A stretch of DNA of 64,000 bases from positions 140,799,549 through 140,863,548 of the forward strand of contig OZ026515.1 in the NCBI GenBank assembly GCA_964019695.1. Reading direction: 5' to 3'. The position numbers were made by a program, and so were the translations under genes. Below are positions 22,690-32,585 of this stretch, one piece after another (positions within the stretch are counted from its first letter, which is position 1; each line of letters opens with the position of its first letter). The notes below the pieces were generated by a model. That model was not told the origin of the DNA. It did no database searches and saw only the letters and a program-made list of their open reading frames with translations. This DNA is from Loripinus fragilis. Its lineage: Eukaryota; Mollusca; Bivalvia; Lucinida; Lucinidae.

Positions 22690-22956
22690 ACTGTTTCGAA
22701 GTCTTACTTTTAGTGATCAATGCAAAAAGATAATCAAACGTTTTCAAACATGGGATATAACATAGGATAGTGGGATATCATGCGACAGTCTGTATGTCTG
22801 GTTGTAACCCCAAACACGGTCTATAGCTATGCCTCTCTTATTGCACAACGGTGGGTCATGCTTCAGTGGCGACCCTGACCTGAGACTTCCATCAGTTGGT
22901 TGGTGCCGTATTTTCATCTTTGGCTTGGCCCACCATGGCTCAATTTTCTTTAAAAA
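22690..22956 (+). mobile_element. Retroelement family B, copy B3, RT C-terminus fragment
   Basis: Encodes a frameshifted version of the RT C-terminal region (KKIIKRFQ..., then a second-frame cysteine/valine-rich segment) followed by 'gcgaccctgacctgagactt' and 'ggcttggcccaccatggctc', matching copy B1. It is butted against copy B4, which runs in the opposite direction. Confidence 0.65.
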
Positions 22957-23575
22957 GTGAGTATGATCAGGAAATACCTCAATCACAAAATGCAGACCAA
23001 CCCACGGCACAGTGAGGAAGAGCTACAGGAAATTTACAGTAACAAGACATCCCAAAGACAATAAAAGCATAGCAACCAGCTCTCCCTTTCTCGTCAATGA
23101 TTGCAAAATTAGAAAGGACATAAAGTAATGCATACCAAAACAAAGACGAACACAGAACCCCCACAAGCAATGGGAATACGTAAAACAATGAATCAACACC
23201 AACTGAACCATCGCATCAGAACGAACGGCAGCCTAAACTACCGGGGGCGGGGGGGGGGGGGACTGAAATGCATTTTTCTGGCGCGAAATCTTCGCCCTTG
23301 ATTCTGTTGTTGTTAATACATAAAAATGTTTAGCTCGCATGGAGGCTTCCTAACTAATGCAATGCATCATCACAGAGAGCCAAACTAATCAAATTAACAC
23401 ACTATAATCAAACGAAGAAAAGGGTTCAGGACTCACAGATAATCAGATCTAAAGAAAACCTAAATTTGAGCTACGGTGGGCCCAGCCAAGGACAACCATC
23501 AGGTACCAACCAAGGTATTAAAGCGTCACGTCAGGGCCGTCATTGAGACTTAGGCCTGACCCACCGTCCGTTTAA
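22957..23575 (-). mobile_element. Retroelement family B, copy B4
   Basis: On the minus strand this runs from the RT C-terminal/3' UTR junction near 23,575 to the 3' terminus 'catttcctgatcatactcac' at about 22,957. A poly-G run lies at 23,246-23,260. No intact frame. Confidence 0.75.
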
Positions 23576-23690
23576 AACAGTGGTTCTGTTGTTCGGGATT
23601 CATTGTTGCACACATTGTGTGCCGGGTTTCGGTTCGTGTTTTGGCACTTACAGTACTTAGTTTTATTTCTTTTTTTTTTGCAATTTTCTC

Positions 23691-23693
<3 letters not shown>

Positions 23694-23750
<57 letters not shown>
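23694..23750 (+). repeat. (GA)28 microsatellite
   Basis: Uninterrupted GA dinucleotide run. Confidence 0.97.
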
Positions 23751-23756
<6 letters not shown>

Positions 23757-24205
23757 AAATGGTTGCTTTATATAAGTTCTCTTCTTGCTGACATGTGTCG
23801 TATGTTGGACTGCAGCGTGTGATTGTGATTGAAAATAAAGCTTACCAAGTGTAGGTCTTAGTGCTTCTTTATGGTATAAGCTAAACTTTCAAACTTTTCG
23901 GAGAGTTTCACGAATATGATCACGTTACGAAACGACAATAGTTTATGCCCGATTCAGAATTTATCAATGTTAATTAACTTTGTACTTATCAGAGAAGATT
24001 TTCTAACATGCTTTTATAGGGCTGATATCTGACAGAAAATCGTTGTTTCAAATCAGCTCACAATAACTTATTTTAGAATATGTCAACATCACAGCTACGA
24101 GTCAGCAAGTAAGCAGTGATTAAGTCTCATCAATCGTTTACACTGATGAAATATCACCAGAACAGTCTGTATTTAATGGAATACATGTTTAAGGCACTAT
24201 CTCCC
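23751..24205. other. Non-coding stretch, nothing recognised
   Basis: No supported feature by eye. Confidence 0.35.
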
Positions 24206-24434
24206 TTAACCCTTAAAGCGTTAAGAAAAAAAAATGCATCTGAAAATGTCGTCTGCTGAAGCTGTCTGCTGCAAATAATTGCCTAACATTACTAACAGCG
24301 TGAACCCAGATCAGAATGCTCCTATAGGAGCAGTCTGATCTGGGTCCACACTGTTTGCCACAGAGGCTTCTTAAACATTTCAGCAGACGAGAAAAGCAAT
24401 CGACTTTTGTTGTGATTGGCGCATTAATGGTTAA
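24206..24434. mobile_element. piggyBac-like MITE (family D) with hairpin core
   Basis: TTAACCCTTAAAGCG at the left and ...GGTTAA at the right, with paired 'gtcgtctgctgaa'/'ttcagcagacgag' segments and a central hairpin CAGATCAGA...GCTCC-TATAG-GAGC...TCTGATCTG (about 24,307-24,345). It lies just upstream of the tRNA array. Confidence 0.65.
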
Positions 24435-24669
24435 AATGTGCATTTGTATCCCACAAACATTGCATATCATTTCATTCTTACTGCTGGTAAACAGGTTCTT
24501 TGTCAAACAAAGAAGGCATAATCGTGCATGACGGGCACGGTCCAGATACCGATCCCATTTCTTTGAAGTTTTGCTTCTTTCTTCTTGAATTTTAGTCTCC
24601 CTTATAATGTGTACTTTATTGTGCAATCCCATTATTTTCCATACATATTACTATGAAAATAAAACACAA

Positions 24670-24758
24670 CCCGCGATAGCTCAGTTGGTAGAGCGGAGGA
24701 CTGTAGTGTGTACATGACTGTCATCCTTAGGTCACTGGTTCGAATCCGGTTCGCGGGA
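24670..24758 (+). tRNA. tRNA-Tyr (GTA), copy 1, with 16-nt intron
   Basis: The seven-base acceptor stem CCCGCGA (24670-24676) pairs with TCGCGGG (24751-24757), discriminator A at 24758. The A box TAGCTCAGTTGG and B box GGTTCGAATCC are intact. The anticodon GTA is at 24703-24705, and a 16-nt intron (24707-24722) interrupts one base 3' of the anticodon, the canonical position for eukaryotic tRNA-Tyr; exon 2 resumes ATCCTTAGGTC. A T5 run directly after the gene (24759-24763) is a Pol III terminator. First of four tandem copies sharing exon sequence. No CCA is encoded, as in eukaryotes. Confidence 0.97.
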
Positions 24759-24779
24759 TTTTTGTTTCGAGCTTAAAAT

Positions 24780-24905
24780 TATAGATATTTTCTTACCTAT
24801 CAGTTTAAACGTATGTTTGGGTGCTCAAAAGAACCGTCTCATTGAGATGGTTCTTTAAAGTACCCACAATATATGTTTTGGTTGAGATATAAGAAAAATA
24901 TAGTT
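24780..24905. mobile_element. MITE family E, copy in tRNA unit 1
   Basis: Hairpin core GTGCTCAAAAGAACCGTCTC then GAGATGGTTCTTT, with outer arms 'ttcttacctatcagttt' and '...gttgagatataagaaaa' forming weak TIRs. It is duplicated at the same place 3' of tRNA copy 2, so it predates the tandem duplication. Confidence 0.7.
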
Positions 24906-25136
24906 TTTCCGACTCACTCCACAAGCAGTAGATCCAGATCAAAACTCATAAATGAGACAGTAGATGATGTTTTGGTACAAAGCACATTTGTTAGCAGCCA
25001 AGGCTCAGTCTAGCCTTCACGCGCATTCTCACTGGCGTCATCGCTGCTCGAACACACACAGTAGGGACACAGACAAAAGCACAGGCCAAACATTGGTCAC
25101 TCCGCTATATAGCTGTACATTTATTCTTTAAAAATT

Positions 25137-25343
25137 TGAGTCGCGACATCTGATTTCCAACAATGTGCCAGTTTGACAAGCCTTAAGCTTTGAAACTACA
25201 AATGATGTTCGGTCAGTAGCTTAACACTCAGAATATCCAAGCCACTAGCAAAGGCTCTGATCAGCCTGTGCGTATGCGCAGGCTGGTCTGAGCATTGGCT
25301 GGTCGAATATACCACATTGTTGGAAATCTCGTGTCTCGGCTCA
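25137..25343. mobile_element. MITE family M, copy 2, inside tRNA spacer 1
   Basis: TGAGTCGCGACATCTGATTT at the left pairs with AAATCTCGTGTCTCGGCTCA at the right; the core CCTGTGCGTATGCGCAGG is palindromic. It is missing from the corresponding place in spacer 2, so it inserted after the tRNA units duplicated and explains much of the extra length of spacer 1. Confidence 0.8.
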
Positions 25344-25547
25344 AATGATGGTAAGTACCAAAATCTCATGAATTGCCACAAAATGTTGTTTTAGCATAAG
25401 CCATAAGTAGACGACAATTTCAGCTGCACTTTCGGCTAGCAGTGGGTGTTCTTCGCTGTAGATTATTAAAACTGAAGGAATGCTATTTTGCGCATGTTCA
25501 GTCTGTGTTTTACACATTTATATATACTAAGTCTCGGAGTCAACAGA

Positions 25548-25636
25548 CCCGCGATAGCTCAGTTGGTAGAGCGGAGGACTGTAGTGTTTAATTGACTGTT
25601 ATCCTTAGGTCACTGGTTCGAATCCGGTTCGCGGGA
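25548..25636 (+). tRNA. tRNA-Tyr (GTA), copy 2, with 16-nt intron
   Basis: Identical exon sequence to copy 1: acceptor CCCGCGA/TCGCGGG, anticodon GTA at 25581-25583, intron 25585-25600 (TGTTTAATTGACTGTT), terminator TTTT at 25638-25641. The 5' flank 'tatatactaagtctcggagt' is closely matched before copy 3, showing that the duplicated unit includes upstream sequence that may carry promoter elements. Confidence 0.97.
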
Positions 25637-25771
25637 ATTTTGATTCATACGATTGTATCTGTTCATTTGTCTTTTGTACACCTTCTGCATATTGCTACAT
25701 TTTTTTTATGTGTCATCTACCACTCCGGCAAACGAAACAGTGGCCTATAGGTTTAGATAAACACATTTTCG

Positions 25772-25905
25772 AGCATAAAATTGTAGATATTTTCTTACCT
25801 ATCAGTTTTAACGTATGTTTTGGGTGCTCAAAAGAACCGTCTCATTGAGATGGTTCTTTTAGGTACCCACAACATATGTTTGGTTGAGATATAAGAAAAT
25901 TATAT
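25772..25905. mobile_element. MITE family E, copy in tRNA unit 2
   Basis: Near-identical to 24,780-24,905 and at the equivalent offset 3' of the tRNA, confirming the segmental tandem duplication. Confidence 0.7.
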
Positions 25906-26262
25906 TTTTGGTACCCACTCTTAACTGAGGGCCTGGGCCGTCACTCAAACAGTCTGATGAAGCAGTCTGCTCCAGATCAAAACTAATTGATAAATGAGAC
26001 AGTAGATGCTATATTGGTACTTATCTGCTAGCAGCCAAGACTCAGACTAGCCTTCACACACAGTCTCACCGGCGCCATCGCTGCTCAATCACCCATTGAA
26101 GGGGGCACAGACAAAGGCCCAGGCCAAACTTAAGGTCACCCCGCTATATAGCTGTACATACATTTTTAATAGACGTCGGTAGCAAAACGTTGCGCATGTT
26201 CAGAGTCTGTGTTTTATACATGATTGTAAACATTATATAGACTAAGTTCCTGAGTGAACAAA

Positions 26263-26351
26263 CCCGCGATAGCTCAGTTGGTAGAGCGGAGGACTGTAGT
26301 GTTTGCATGGCTGTTATCCTTAGGTCACTGGTTCGAATCCGGTTCGCGGGA
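26263..26351 (+). tRNA. tRNA-Tyr (GTA), copy 3, with 16-nt intron
   Basis: Acceptor CCCGCGA (26263-26269) pairs with TCGCGGG (26344-26350); anticodon GTA at 26296-26298, intron 26300-26315 (TGTTTGCATGGCTGTT), terminator TTTT at 26353-26356. Exons match copies 1 and 2. A 68-codon open frame across it (26254-26460) is an artefact. Confidence 0.97.
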
Positions 26352-26931
26352 CTTTTGTTTCACGAGATGGTTTTCGTTCATTTATTGTTTTGGTCGATCA
26401 CCTTCTGCATTCATCTACACTTTCTTTTTAACTTCTCCACTTGCCTCTCTGGCAATCTAAGTTGGGCCAGATAAGGGTGAGTTATATGCTTGTGCGATAA
26501 AACACCATGTTTTATAATAAGAGACGGTGAACAATCAAGTGATCAAAATGATAGGGCTTACGGAAATTTCGTCCCGAAAATAGGACAACACAGATCAAGA
26601 AATCGTTCATGTCTTACGTGGTAAACTTTTCAAAATATTCGATAAGTTTATCCTTGGTCAGGGTTCACAATAAAAAAGGCACTTTATAGAAAACTGCAGG
26701 GAACCACGAGAAATAGTGTTTGATAGCTGCATGGAAAATGGCATAGAGCATTTCCCCCTTACCTGTGTGGTCGAAGTTTTGATAGGAAAACTCCACTGGT
26801 CGTGTGATAATACAGATTGTCCACCTAGAGTAGACGGCATTGACTGACAGAGAACGCGTAAAGTGGGAACAAATTAATTCCACTTATACATGTAATACGT
26901 AAGAAAATTAGATAGGTTTGTTGACGAACAA

Positions 26932-27020
26932 CCCGCGATAGCTCAGTTGGTAGAGCGGAGGACTGTAGTGTTTAGTTAACTGTTATCCTTAGGTCAGTGG
27001 TTCGAATCCGGTTCGCGGGA
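26932..27020 (+). tRNA. tRNA-Tyr (GTA), copy 4, T-stem variant, 16-nt intron
   Basis: Acceptor, D arm and anticodon arm match the other copies; anticodon GTA at 26965-26967, intron 26969-26984 (TGTTTAGTTAACTGTT), terminator T7 at 27021-27027. One exon base differs: GTCAGTGG where the others have GTCACTGG. This places G opposite G in the second pair of the T stem (AGTGG with CCGGT). The gene may still be functional, but this is the only copy with a broken stem pair. Its 5' flank also differs from the flanks of copies 2 and 3. Confidence 0.93.
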
Positions 27021-27059
27021 TTTTTTTGTGCATTTTTGTTATCGATATTACGATTTGTC

Positions 27060-27504
27060 GGAGGCAGGGACCAATTTTCTTAGAGGCGTCAACCTTAGGA
27101 AGCAAGTCTCATAAGACGTGTTGCTTTTGGTGACCAATTTTCTTAGAGATTTTGTCCCTAGGGTAATGTCACCCTTAGGGTGCTATTCTCTAAGAGCTGA
27201 TATACTTAGGGGCTAATTTTCTAATAGAAGTTGCCTCAGGACCAATTTTCTAAGAGGTGTTTCCCTTAGGGACCAACCTTCTTAGAGATGTTGGCCTAAG
27301 ACACGAATTCTCTAGAAATGGTGTCCTTGGGGGCCAATTCTCTTAAAGATGTTATCCTTGGGGACTGGGGACCTAATCGCTTAGATATGTTCTCCTTAGG
27401 GACCTATTCTCTTGGAAGTGTTTCCCTTGGGGCGTTATTCTCTTAGCGATGGTGCTGCCCTTAGGATTCCATTCGTATGGACCAATTCTCTCATGTTCTT
27501 AAAT
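27060..27504 (+). repeat. Degenerate minisatellite, left part, about 32-bp unit
   Basis: A reiterated motif close to GACCAATTTTCTTAGAGATG followed by TTGCCCTTAGGG recurs every 31-34 bp with substitutions and indels (clear units near 27,067, 27,138, 27,239, 27,269 and 27,390). It begins 40 bases after tRNA copy 4. Confidence 0.85.
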
Positions 27505-28255
27505 GTGTTGAAGTTGAAGAAGATTGTTGGCTCTAATAATTTTTCAGCGCAGTTCATTAAAATAATTTCCCATTATAAAAAGATTGGCTATAACATTAAT
27601 GTATTGCAACAGACTGCATGCTTGGTAGTCAACCCAATCACAGTTGGCAACTTTGCTTTCCTCTTTTATTGCACGCCGGTGGGTCGGACTTCAGACTCTA
27701 TGATGGTTCCGACTTAAAGACTTATCTATTGATGAGATGGTAGGGGCCTGATGCTTTGGCTGTTTGTCGGGCCCACCGGGGTTTACCTGTTGGATTTCTT
27801 TTGCTCCGGTATTCAGTTTAATTTACTGTTGAGTCCTTATCCTTGCTTTATCTCCTTGTTATATCTTGATTTATATGTTTTAGGAGATGATGCATTGATA
27901 AGTTAGGGGTCTTTCATGCAAACCAAATATCTATGTGTCTTGATCCACATCTGAATTAAGGGTGAGGTTGGCGCCGTTAAACCGGTTTTAGCCCTCCAGT
28001 AAAATATTTTACTGACCGTTCCAAGGCGGTACTTCTTTTGTGGATCTTTTATGTTTTTGTTCTGTCTTGTGTTTGCTATGGTTTGTGCGCGTCTGTTTAT
28101 AGGTGCTTCGTGGTCACCTGCTGGGAAAGGGCTGACCTCTTGGCTCTCGTTTGTGGTGTCTTCTGTGAGTTTGTCACTTTCCCATTGGTATCCTGGGTCA
28201 GGTGTGGTACTTGATTGTATCGATTCCTGATCTTTGCAACCTTACTTACTTTGAC
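27505..28255 (+). mobile_element. Retroelement family A, copy A4, inserted in minisatellite
   Basis: Starts in the RT C-terminal region (KLKKIVGSNNFSAQFIKIIS..., ...NVLQQTACLVVNPITVG...), runs through a well-preserved 3' UTR and ends TGCAACCTTACTTACTTT. The minisatellite resumes directly after it. This is the best unedited reference in the window for the hypermutated copy at 60,330-60,470. Confidence 0.9.
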
Positions 28256-28720
28256 TATAGGCACTATTCATTTAGAGACGTGTGCGTAGTGACACATTCT
28301 TTATATATGTTGTGAAAAGGACCAATTTTCATCGCGGCCTTTAACGACCAATATCTTTTAGTGTTGCTGGCCTTATGCCAATTTTCTTAAGATTGTTACC
28401 ATAGCGGTGGATTCTCTTAGAGATGTTGCCATTGAGAATCAATTTTCTTAGATGCGATACCCAAATAATTCAATTCTTTTAGATATGTTGCCATTGTGGA
28501 CATATTTTCTTAGAGGTGGTACCCTTAGGGATCGATTCTTTAGGGACCTATTGCTTTTGAGGTTTTGACCGTAAGAACCAATCTTCTTATAGAAGCATAG
28601 TGACCAATTCTCTAAATGCTCTTAGGGACCCATTCTCTTAGAGATGTTGCCCTTAGTGGCGGTTGCTCTAAGAGAGATGCTGCCCAAAGGGGCTTATTTT
28701 CTTCGAGCTACAGTGGAATT
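28256..28720 (+). repeat. Degenerate minisatellite, right part
   Basis: Same about 32-bp motif as 27,060-27,504 (clear units near 28,320, 28,400, 28,432, 28,500 and 28,630). The two halves were one array before the family A insertion. Confidence 0.85.
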
Positions 28721-29252
28721 CCAGTTTCTTAATTTCCCGAAATGTCGTTGCTGAATAGAAATCAATTTCTGCTGTCGTATAGGTACCTACATATCGTGTA
28801 CCTTCATAAGAAGACGTAAGTGCTAGTGATCAGTGTTCTTATAGGTATTGCCCTTAAGGGTCATTTTTTCAAAAAGCTACATTGTTTAGCCCTTACGGAC
28901 CATTTTTATTGTAATATTGATCATTCTTAGTCAACGCATTTTCTAGAGACATACCAATGGATATGGACCCTATCTCATACATGTTAATGATTGCTACCTT
29001 TGCTGCCATTAGTAGTTTGTTCTAACTGTCTCCTGTGAACTCGCGATGATGGTTTTCACCGAACTGTTTATTCAAATCAGAATCAAACAGATGAGGAATT
29101 TTTAGCATTAGGCCTCACTTTCCTGGTCAAACATAGAGTTGCATACAGTAGAAATTGACAGTTGTATTTCTAAATGCTAAAGTCCTATAAATGCAACTTA
29201 TAAAATGGGGTTGTATGATATATTCTTGCTTAGGACTTGTCAGATTACCTCT
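28721..29252. other. Non-coding stretch, nothing recognised
   Basis: Residual minisatellite-like words persist to about 28,930; otherwise nothing supported. Confidence 0.4.
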
Positions 29253-29484
29253 TTAACTCATTTAAGCCTAGCGCCCTTGTTATGTGACAAAGGCAAACAG
29301 AGGATACCCAGATCATACGCCGCATAACGCGGCGTCTGATCAGGGTATCCACTGTTGCATACAGAATGTTCTATAAAAATTTGAATAAAAGTGAAAAATA
29401 CCCCACCCAACAACCCTTAAAATGGAAATGGACTAGCCCAATTTTTTTTAAGATTGGGAAATCCCATTCGGTTTAAAAGGTTAA
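29253..29484. mobile_element. piggyBac-like MITE (family D) with GC-rich hairpin
   Basis: TTAACTCATTTAAGCC at the left, GGTTAA at the right, central hairpin GATCATACGCCGC-ATAA-CGCGGCGTCTGATC flanked by 'gatacccA'/'gggtatcc' arms (about 29,302-29,352). Confidence 0.7.
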
Positions 29485-29639
29485 GGATGAAAATTGTCTA
29501 AACCTGCTCAAAGTTTTAAAAAGTAAGACTCTTTTTGAAATATTCAAACATTGAGTCTGTATTTGACATATTTGTTCATCGCATACTGCATACAAAACAC
29601 GGCATTGCGTTGAAAAAAGTCACAAGATATCAGGAAGAC

Positions 29640-30070
29640 AATTAAAGTAAAGCAACCAATTCTCCCTCCCTCGTCAACATGATTTTAAAACTAGAGAGGA
29701 CACTAAACAAAACAAAGGCTAAACACAGAACCCCCAGAAACAATGGGAGCAACAATAAACAATGAATCAACAGCAAAAGAATTACCGCCTTATAGAGGTA
29801 GCAGCGGTAGCCACTGGGAAGTTTAACTGGATTTTATGGCGCCAAATGTTCGCCCTAGATTCTGTTGTTGTTAAAACACAAGCATTGCTTAGTTCGCATG
29901 GAGACCTTATAGCTTGTGCAATACATCATCACAAGGAAAAGGGCTCACGACTCACAGATAGTCAGAGCTAAAATAACTCAAGTCATGGTGGGCCCAGCCA
30001 ATGCCTACTGACCGATGTTCAAGCTTTACACCAGGGCCATCATTGAGTCTGAGGCCTGACCCACATTCCA
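29640..30070 (-). mobile_element. Retroelement family B, copy B5
   Basis: Minus-strand 3' UTR and RT C-terminal junction ('ggtgggcccagcc', 'gggccatcattgagtctgag'), colinear with copies B4 and B12. No intact frame. Confidence 0.75.
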
Positions 30071-30574
30071 GCACAGAAACATTAACGGTAGTTAATCTAA
30101 TGATTGCTAAGACTTAACATGAAAATGTTAATGTAACGCTAACGCCAAATGAATTTAATTTGAAGTGATTCAAGAGAGTCATCCTTAAAGGAATGAAAGG
30201 TGACATTTCCAGCTCCGGACAGGTTACGTTTATTTCTTATACTGTAATGCTAAAATAATTGTCCTCTTGGTTTAAATGTTGTGTTTGTTATGAAGTCATT
30301 ATTAAGCGGTCATTATTGCAGTTACATGACATCTGATTTTGTGTAATAGGGTGGGCCATTTAATCTACTGATTAGATATTAACAACTTATTATCGGACAC
30401 GATACTGTATTGATCTTATCTTATATCAATGTGAACATCCCGTCAACTAAACCAGTTAAACCTATTGTTATGTACACAAATGGTTTTTATATTGCTTGTG
30501 TGCGTGTGTATTTTTTAGTGTTTTCCTTTTGTTCAAAACACAGAAACAATGATTTTTGGTACTATACTTCTGCA
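30071..30574. other. Non-coding stretch, nothing recognised
   Basis: No supported feature. Confidence 0.35.
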
Positions 30575-30890
30575 TGCGCGAATCCAGATTTTTTTCAGAG
30601 GGGGTCCAACTTTGACAACGTTTTTCTTAGATGATGAGGGGTGGGAGGATATTAAATACCTTTTTAAGCGGGCCATCATCGGCCCGCCAGCGAAGGCCGC
30701 CAGCGAAACGTTTCGCTGGCGTGCTGATGATAGCCAAACTTTGAATGCTGGCTCGGTAGCTTCGTGATTTTTCAGGGAATCTGGACCAGAATTGCTAAGA
30801 AACCCTATTTTTTGTAATTTTTCAGGGGGGGGGGGGGGGCTCCAGACCCCATGCCCCCTTCTGAATCCAAACATGTTCTGATGAATGCCT
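30575..30890 (+). repeat. Dispersed repeat G, copy 2, with nested fold-back J core
   Basis: The right part (30,725-30,850) matches 1-120. The left part has 'cgcgaatccagatttttttcagagggggtcc' and a GC-rich fold-back 'ccagcgaaacg-tttcgctgg' (about 30,698-30,720) of the J type. The 122-codon minus-strand frame is not a gene. Confidence 0.6.
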
Positions 30891-31130
30891 AGACTCAACA
30901 ACTATCGCCATTTTTTTTATAAAGATTAAGTTTGTGTTAGGATAACTCGTCTTCTATAGTTGTGTCATCTTTACCATTATCGGCAAATCATCAATCGGTA
31001 AACATGGTAAACGGCTGTATTTGAATAATTGTACCATTTATCGCTGGTTTTATGCACGGTTTCAAAACAAACAAACAGAAAAGTTCGTGGGGCTAAATAA
31101 TTAATTTGATCCCTACAAGATACATCATCT

Positions 31131-31230
31131 TTGTATGTGCCCTACTTAGTGCTGCAGCAGACCCACCATATTGTGACACTTACCGGTCCCCACAGGGTAA
31201 CAAGCAGCAACATATATCAAATTAAAGCTC
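31131..31230 (-). repeat. Dispersed repeat K, copy 1
   Basis: About 90 bp including 'gtgctgcagcag', 'ggtccccacagggtaacaag' and 'cagcaacatatatcaaattaaagct' is the reverse complement of the repeat at about 36,270-36,365. Confidence 0.6.
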
Positions 31231-32585
31231 AGAGTCTTGGGAGTTCAAAATTGTATGATGCCACTGTCAAGACCGAGGGCGAATTTTTTTACGGCCCTTC
31301 AACAGAGGGTACCCCTAATACCCTAGTCTAAAGCCCTAACTGATAATTGCATTAAATGTGCTGCAGTATATTCGTGATAATGGACAGTTTGATACAACAA
31401 TAAACAGAAATGATAATATTAATTAATATAAACATCAGTTCCATGCAAACGTTTCCTGTCTACTGTCAAGAAAAAGGTCAATAAGTGCAAAAGTCACGAA
31501 AACATATGACATTGTAAAATATTGACTATACTGCTGATTTGTTTACCTTAATACATGTCGTAAATAAAAATTAGCCATTTAACATAACATTTTATTCAAT
31601 TGGCTTGTAAATAATCGTCAGTGCAGGCTATAGTTATCTATATCACTGCACTGGAAATAAAAAGAATACGGTAAATTAGTTGTGAAAAAGCAACAAATTT
31701 TAATCTGGATTTTAGCAATATTTAACTTTTCCATAAAAATAACACTGAATTTGTGCAAATGAGTCAATAAATATTATAGAAGGAAATATGATTGATTTTT
31801 ATACTGATTGATTGATTAATTGATAGATTGATCGATTGTGTTTTGCTCTTAAACTATTCTGACCGTTTATATTGATTTTTCATAATCTAAATTGTCGACC
31901 AACAATTATTATTAAATTAAATGATCTACAAACCAGTAATTGAATTCACCACCTTCAAGAAATGAAGGATATCTTAATGAATCAAGCATTCTGCTAGAGC
32001 TTTTTATAACTGTAAATACAATGTTAACATTAATATCAGACTTAGGCAGGGCACAGCATATTCTAGCATACCGACAGGGTGTCCCCAGCATTCAAAATTG
32101 TAGACAAAGCATGGAATGTCCTGTTTAGTTCAAATGGTAGAGTAATAAACATGCTAAGTTATCCTGATATTCTGTTACAAGACATTGCTAGACGGAAGAC
32201 TCCAGTTGTTGTGAGCATTTCCTCACCCTAGTTATGTGCTCATTGAAGCAGGCTTGGGCTTTGTTCAGTTGTTGCGATGCTTGCCTCACCTGAGTTATGC
32301 TCTCATTGAAATAGGCTTTGGCTTTGTTGCTAAAACTGCACGAATATCTCGCTGATGTTTGCTACAAACTGTTTATATTTCAAAATATTGCCTGACTTTT
32401 TAAATGAAACAACAATGAAACAACAAATGACTTCAATCAGAGATTACATAATTGTTTGTTTGTTTCAAAATTACAAGAACGTGTGAATTAAAAGGACTGA
32501 AGCTAAAGGGTCACACCTAAGCAAGGTATTTTTTTCAAAGACCTGTTACAGCCAAGTCTTTGACATGTTATGATAATGTGTTTAG
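31231..32585. other. Non-coding stretch
   Basis: AT-rich. A short TGAT-type simple repeat lies at 31,805-31,838. A 62-codon frame at 31,940-32,128 is unrecognised. A local duplication 'gctcattgaagcaggcttgggctttgttcagttgttg'/'ctctcattgaaataggctttggctttgttgc' lies at 32,235-32,325. Confidence 0.4.

Larger units (their letters stand above)
24670..27020 (+). repeat. Tandem tRNA-Tyr array (four units)
   Basis: tRNA starts lie 878, 715 and 669 bp apart. Spacers 1 and 2 share the E MITE, the 'agtctagccttcac'/'agactagccttcac' segment, 'gctatatagctgtacat' and the immediate 5' flank, so the units arose by duplication of a segment of roughly 670 bp. The 207-bp M MITE in spacer 1 accounts for most of its extra length. 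Spacer 3 is more diverged or replaced. Confidence 0.85.

Noticed and set aside
24213..24632. 139-codon minus-strand open frame
   Set aside because: Half of it lies in a TTAA-type MITE; no domain or splice context in the rest.
26254..26460. 68-codon plus-strand frame
   Set aside because: It runs straight through tRNA-Tyr copy 3.
30533..30901. 122-codon minus-strand frame
   Set aside because: Lies wholly in dispersed repeat G and its poly-G tract.
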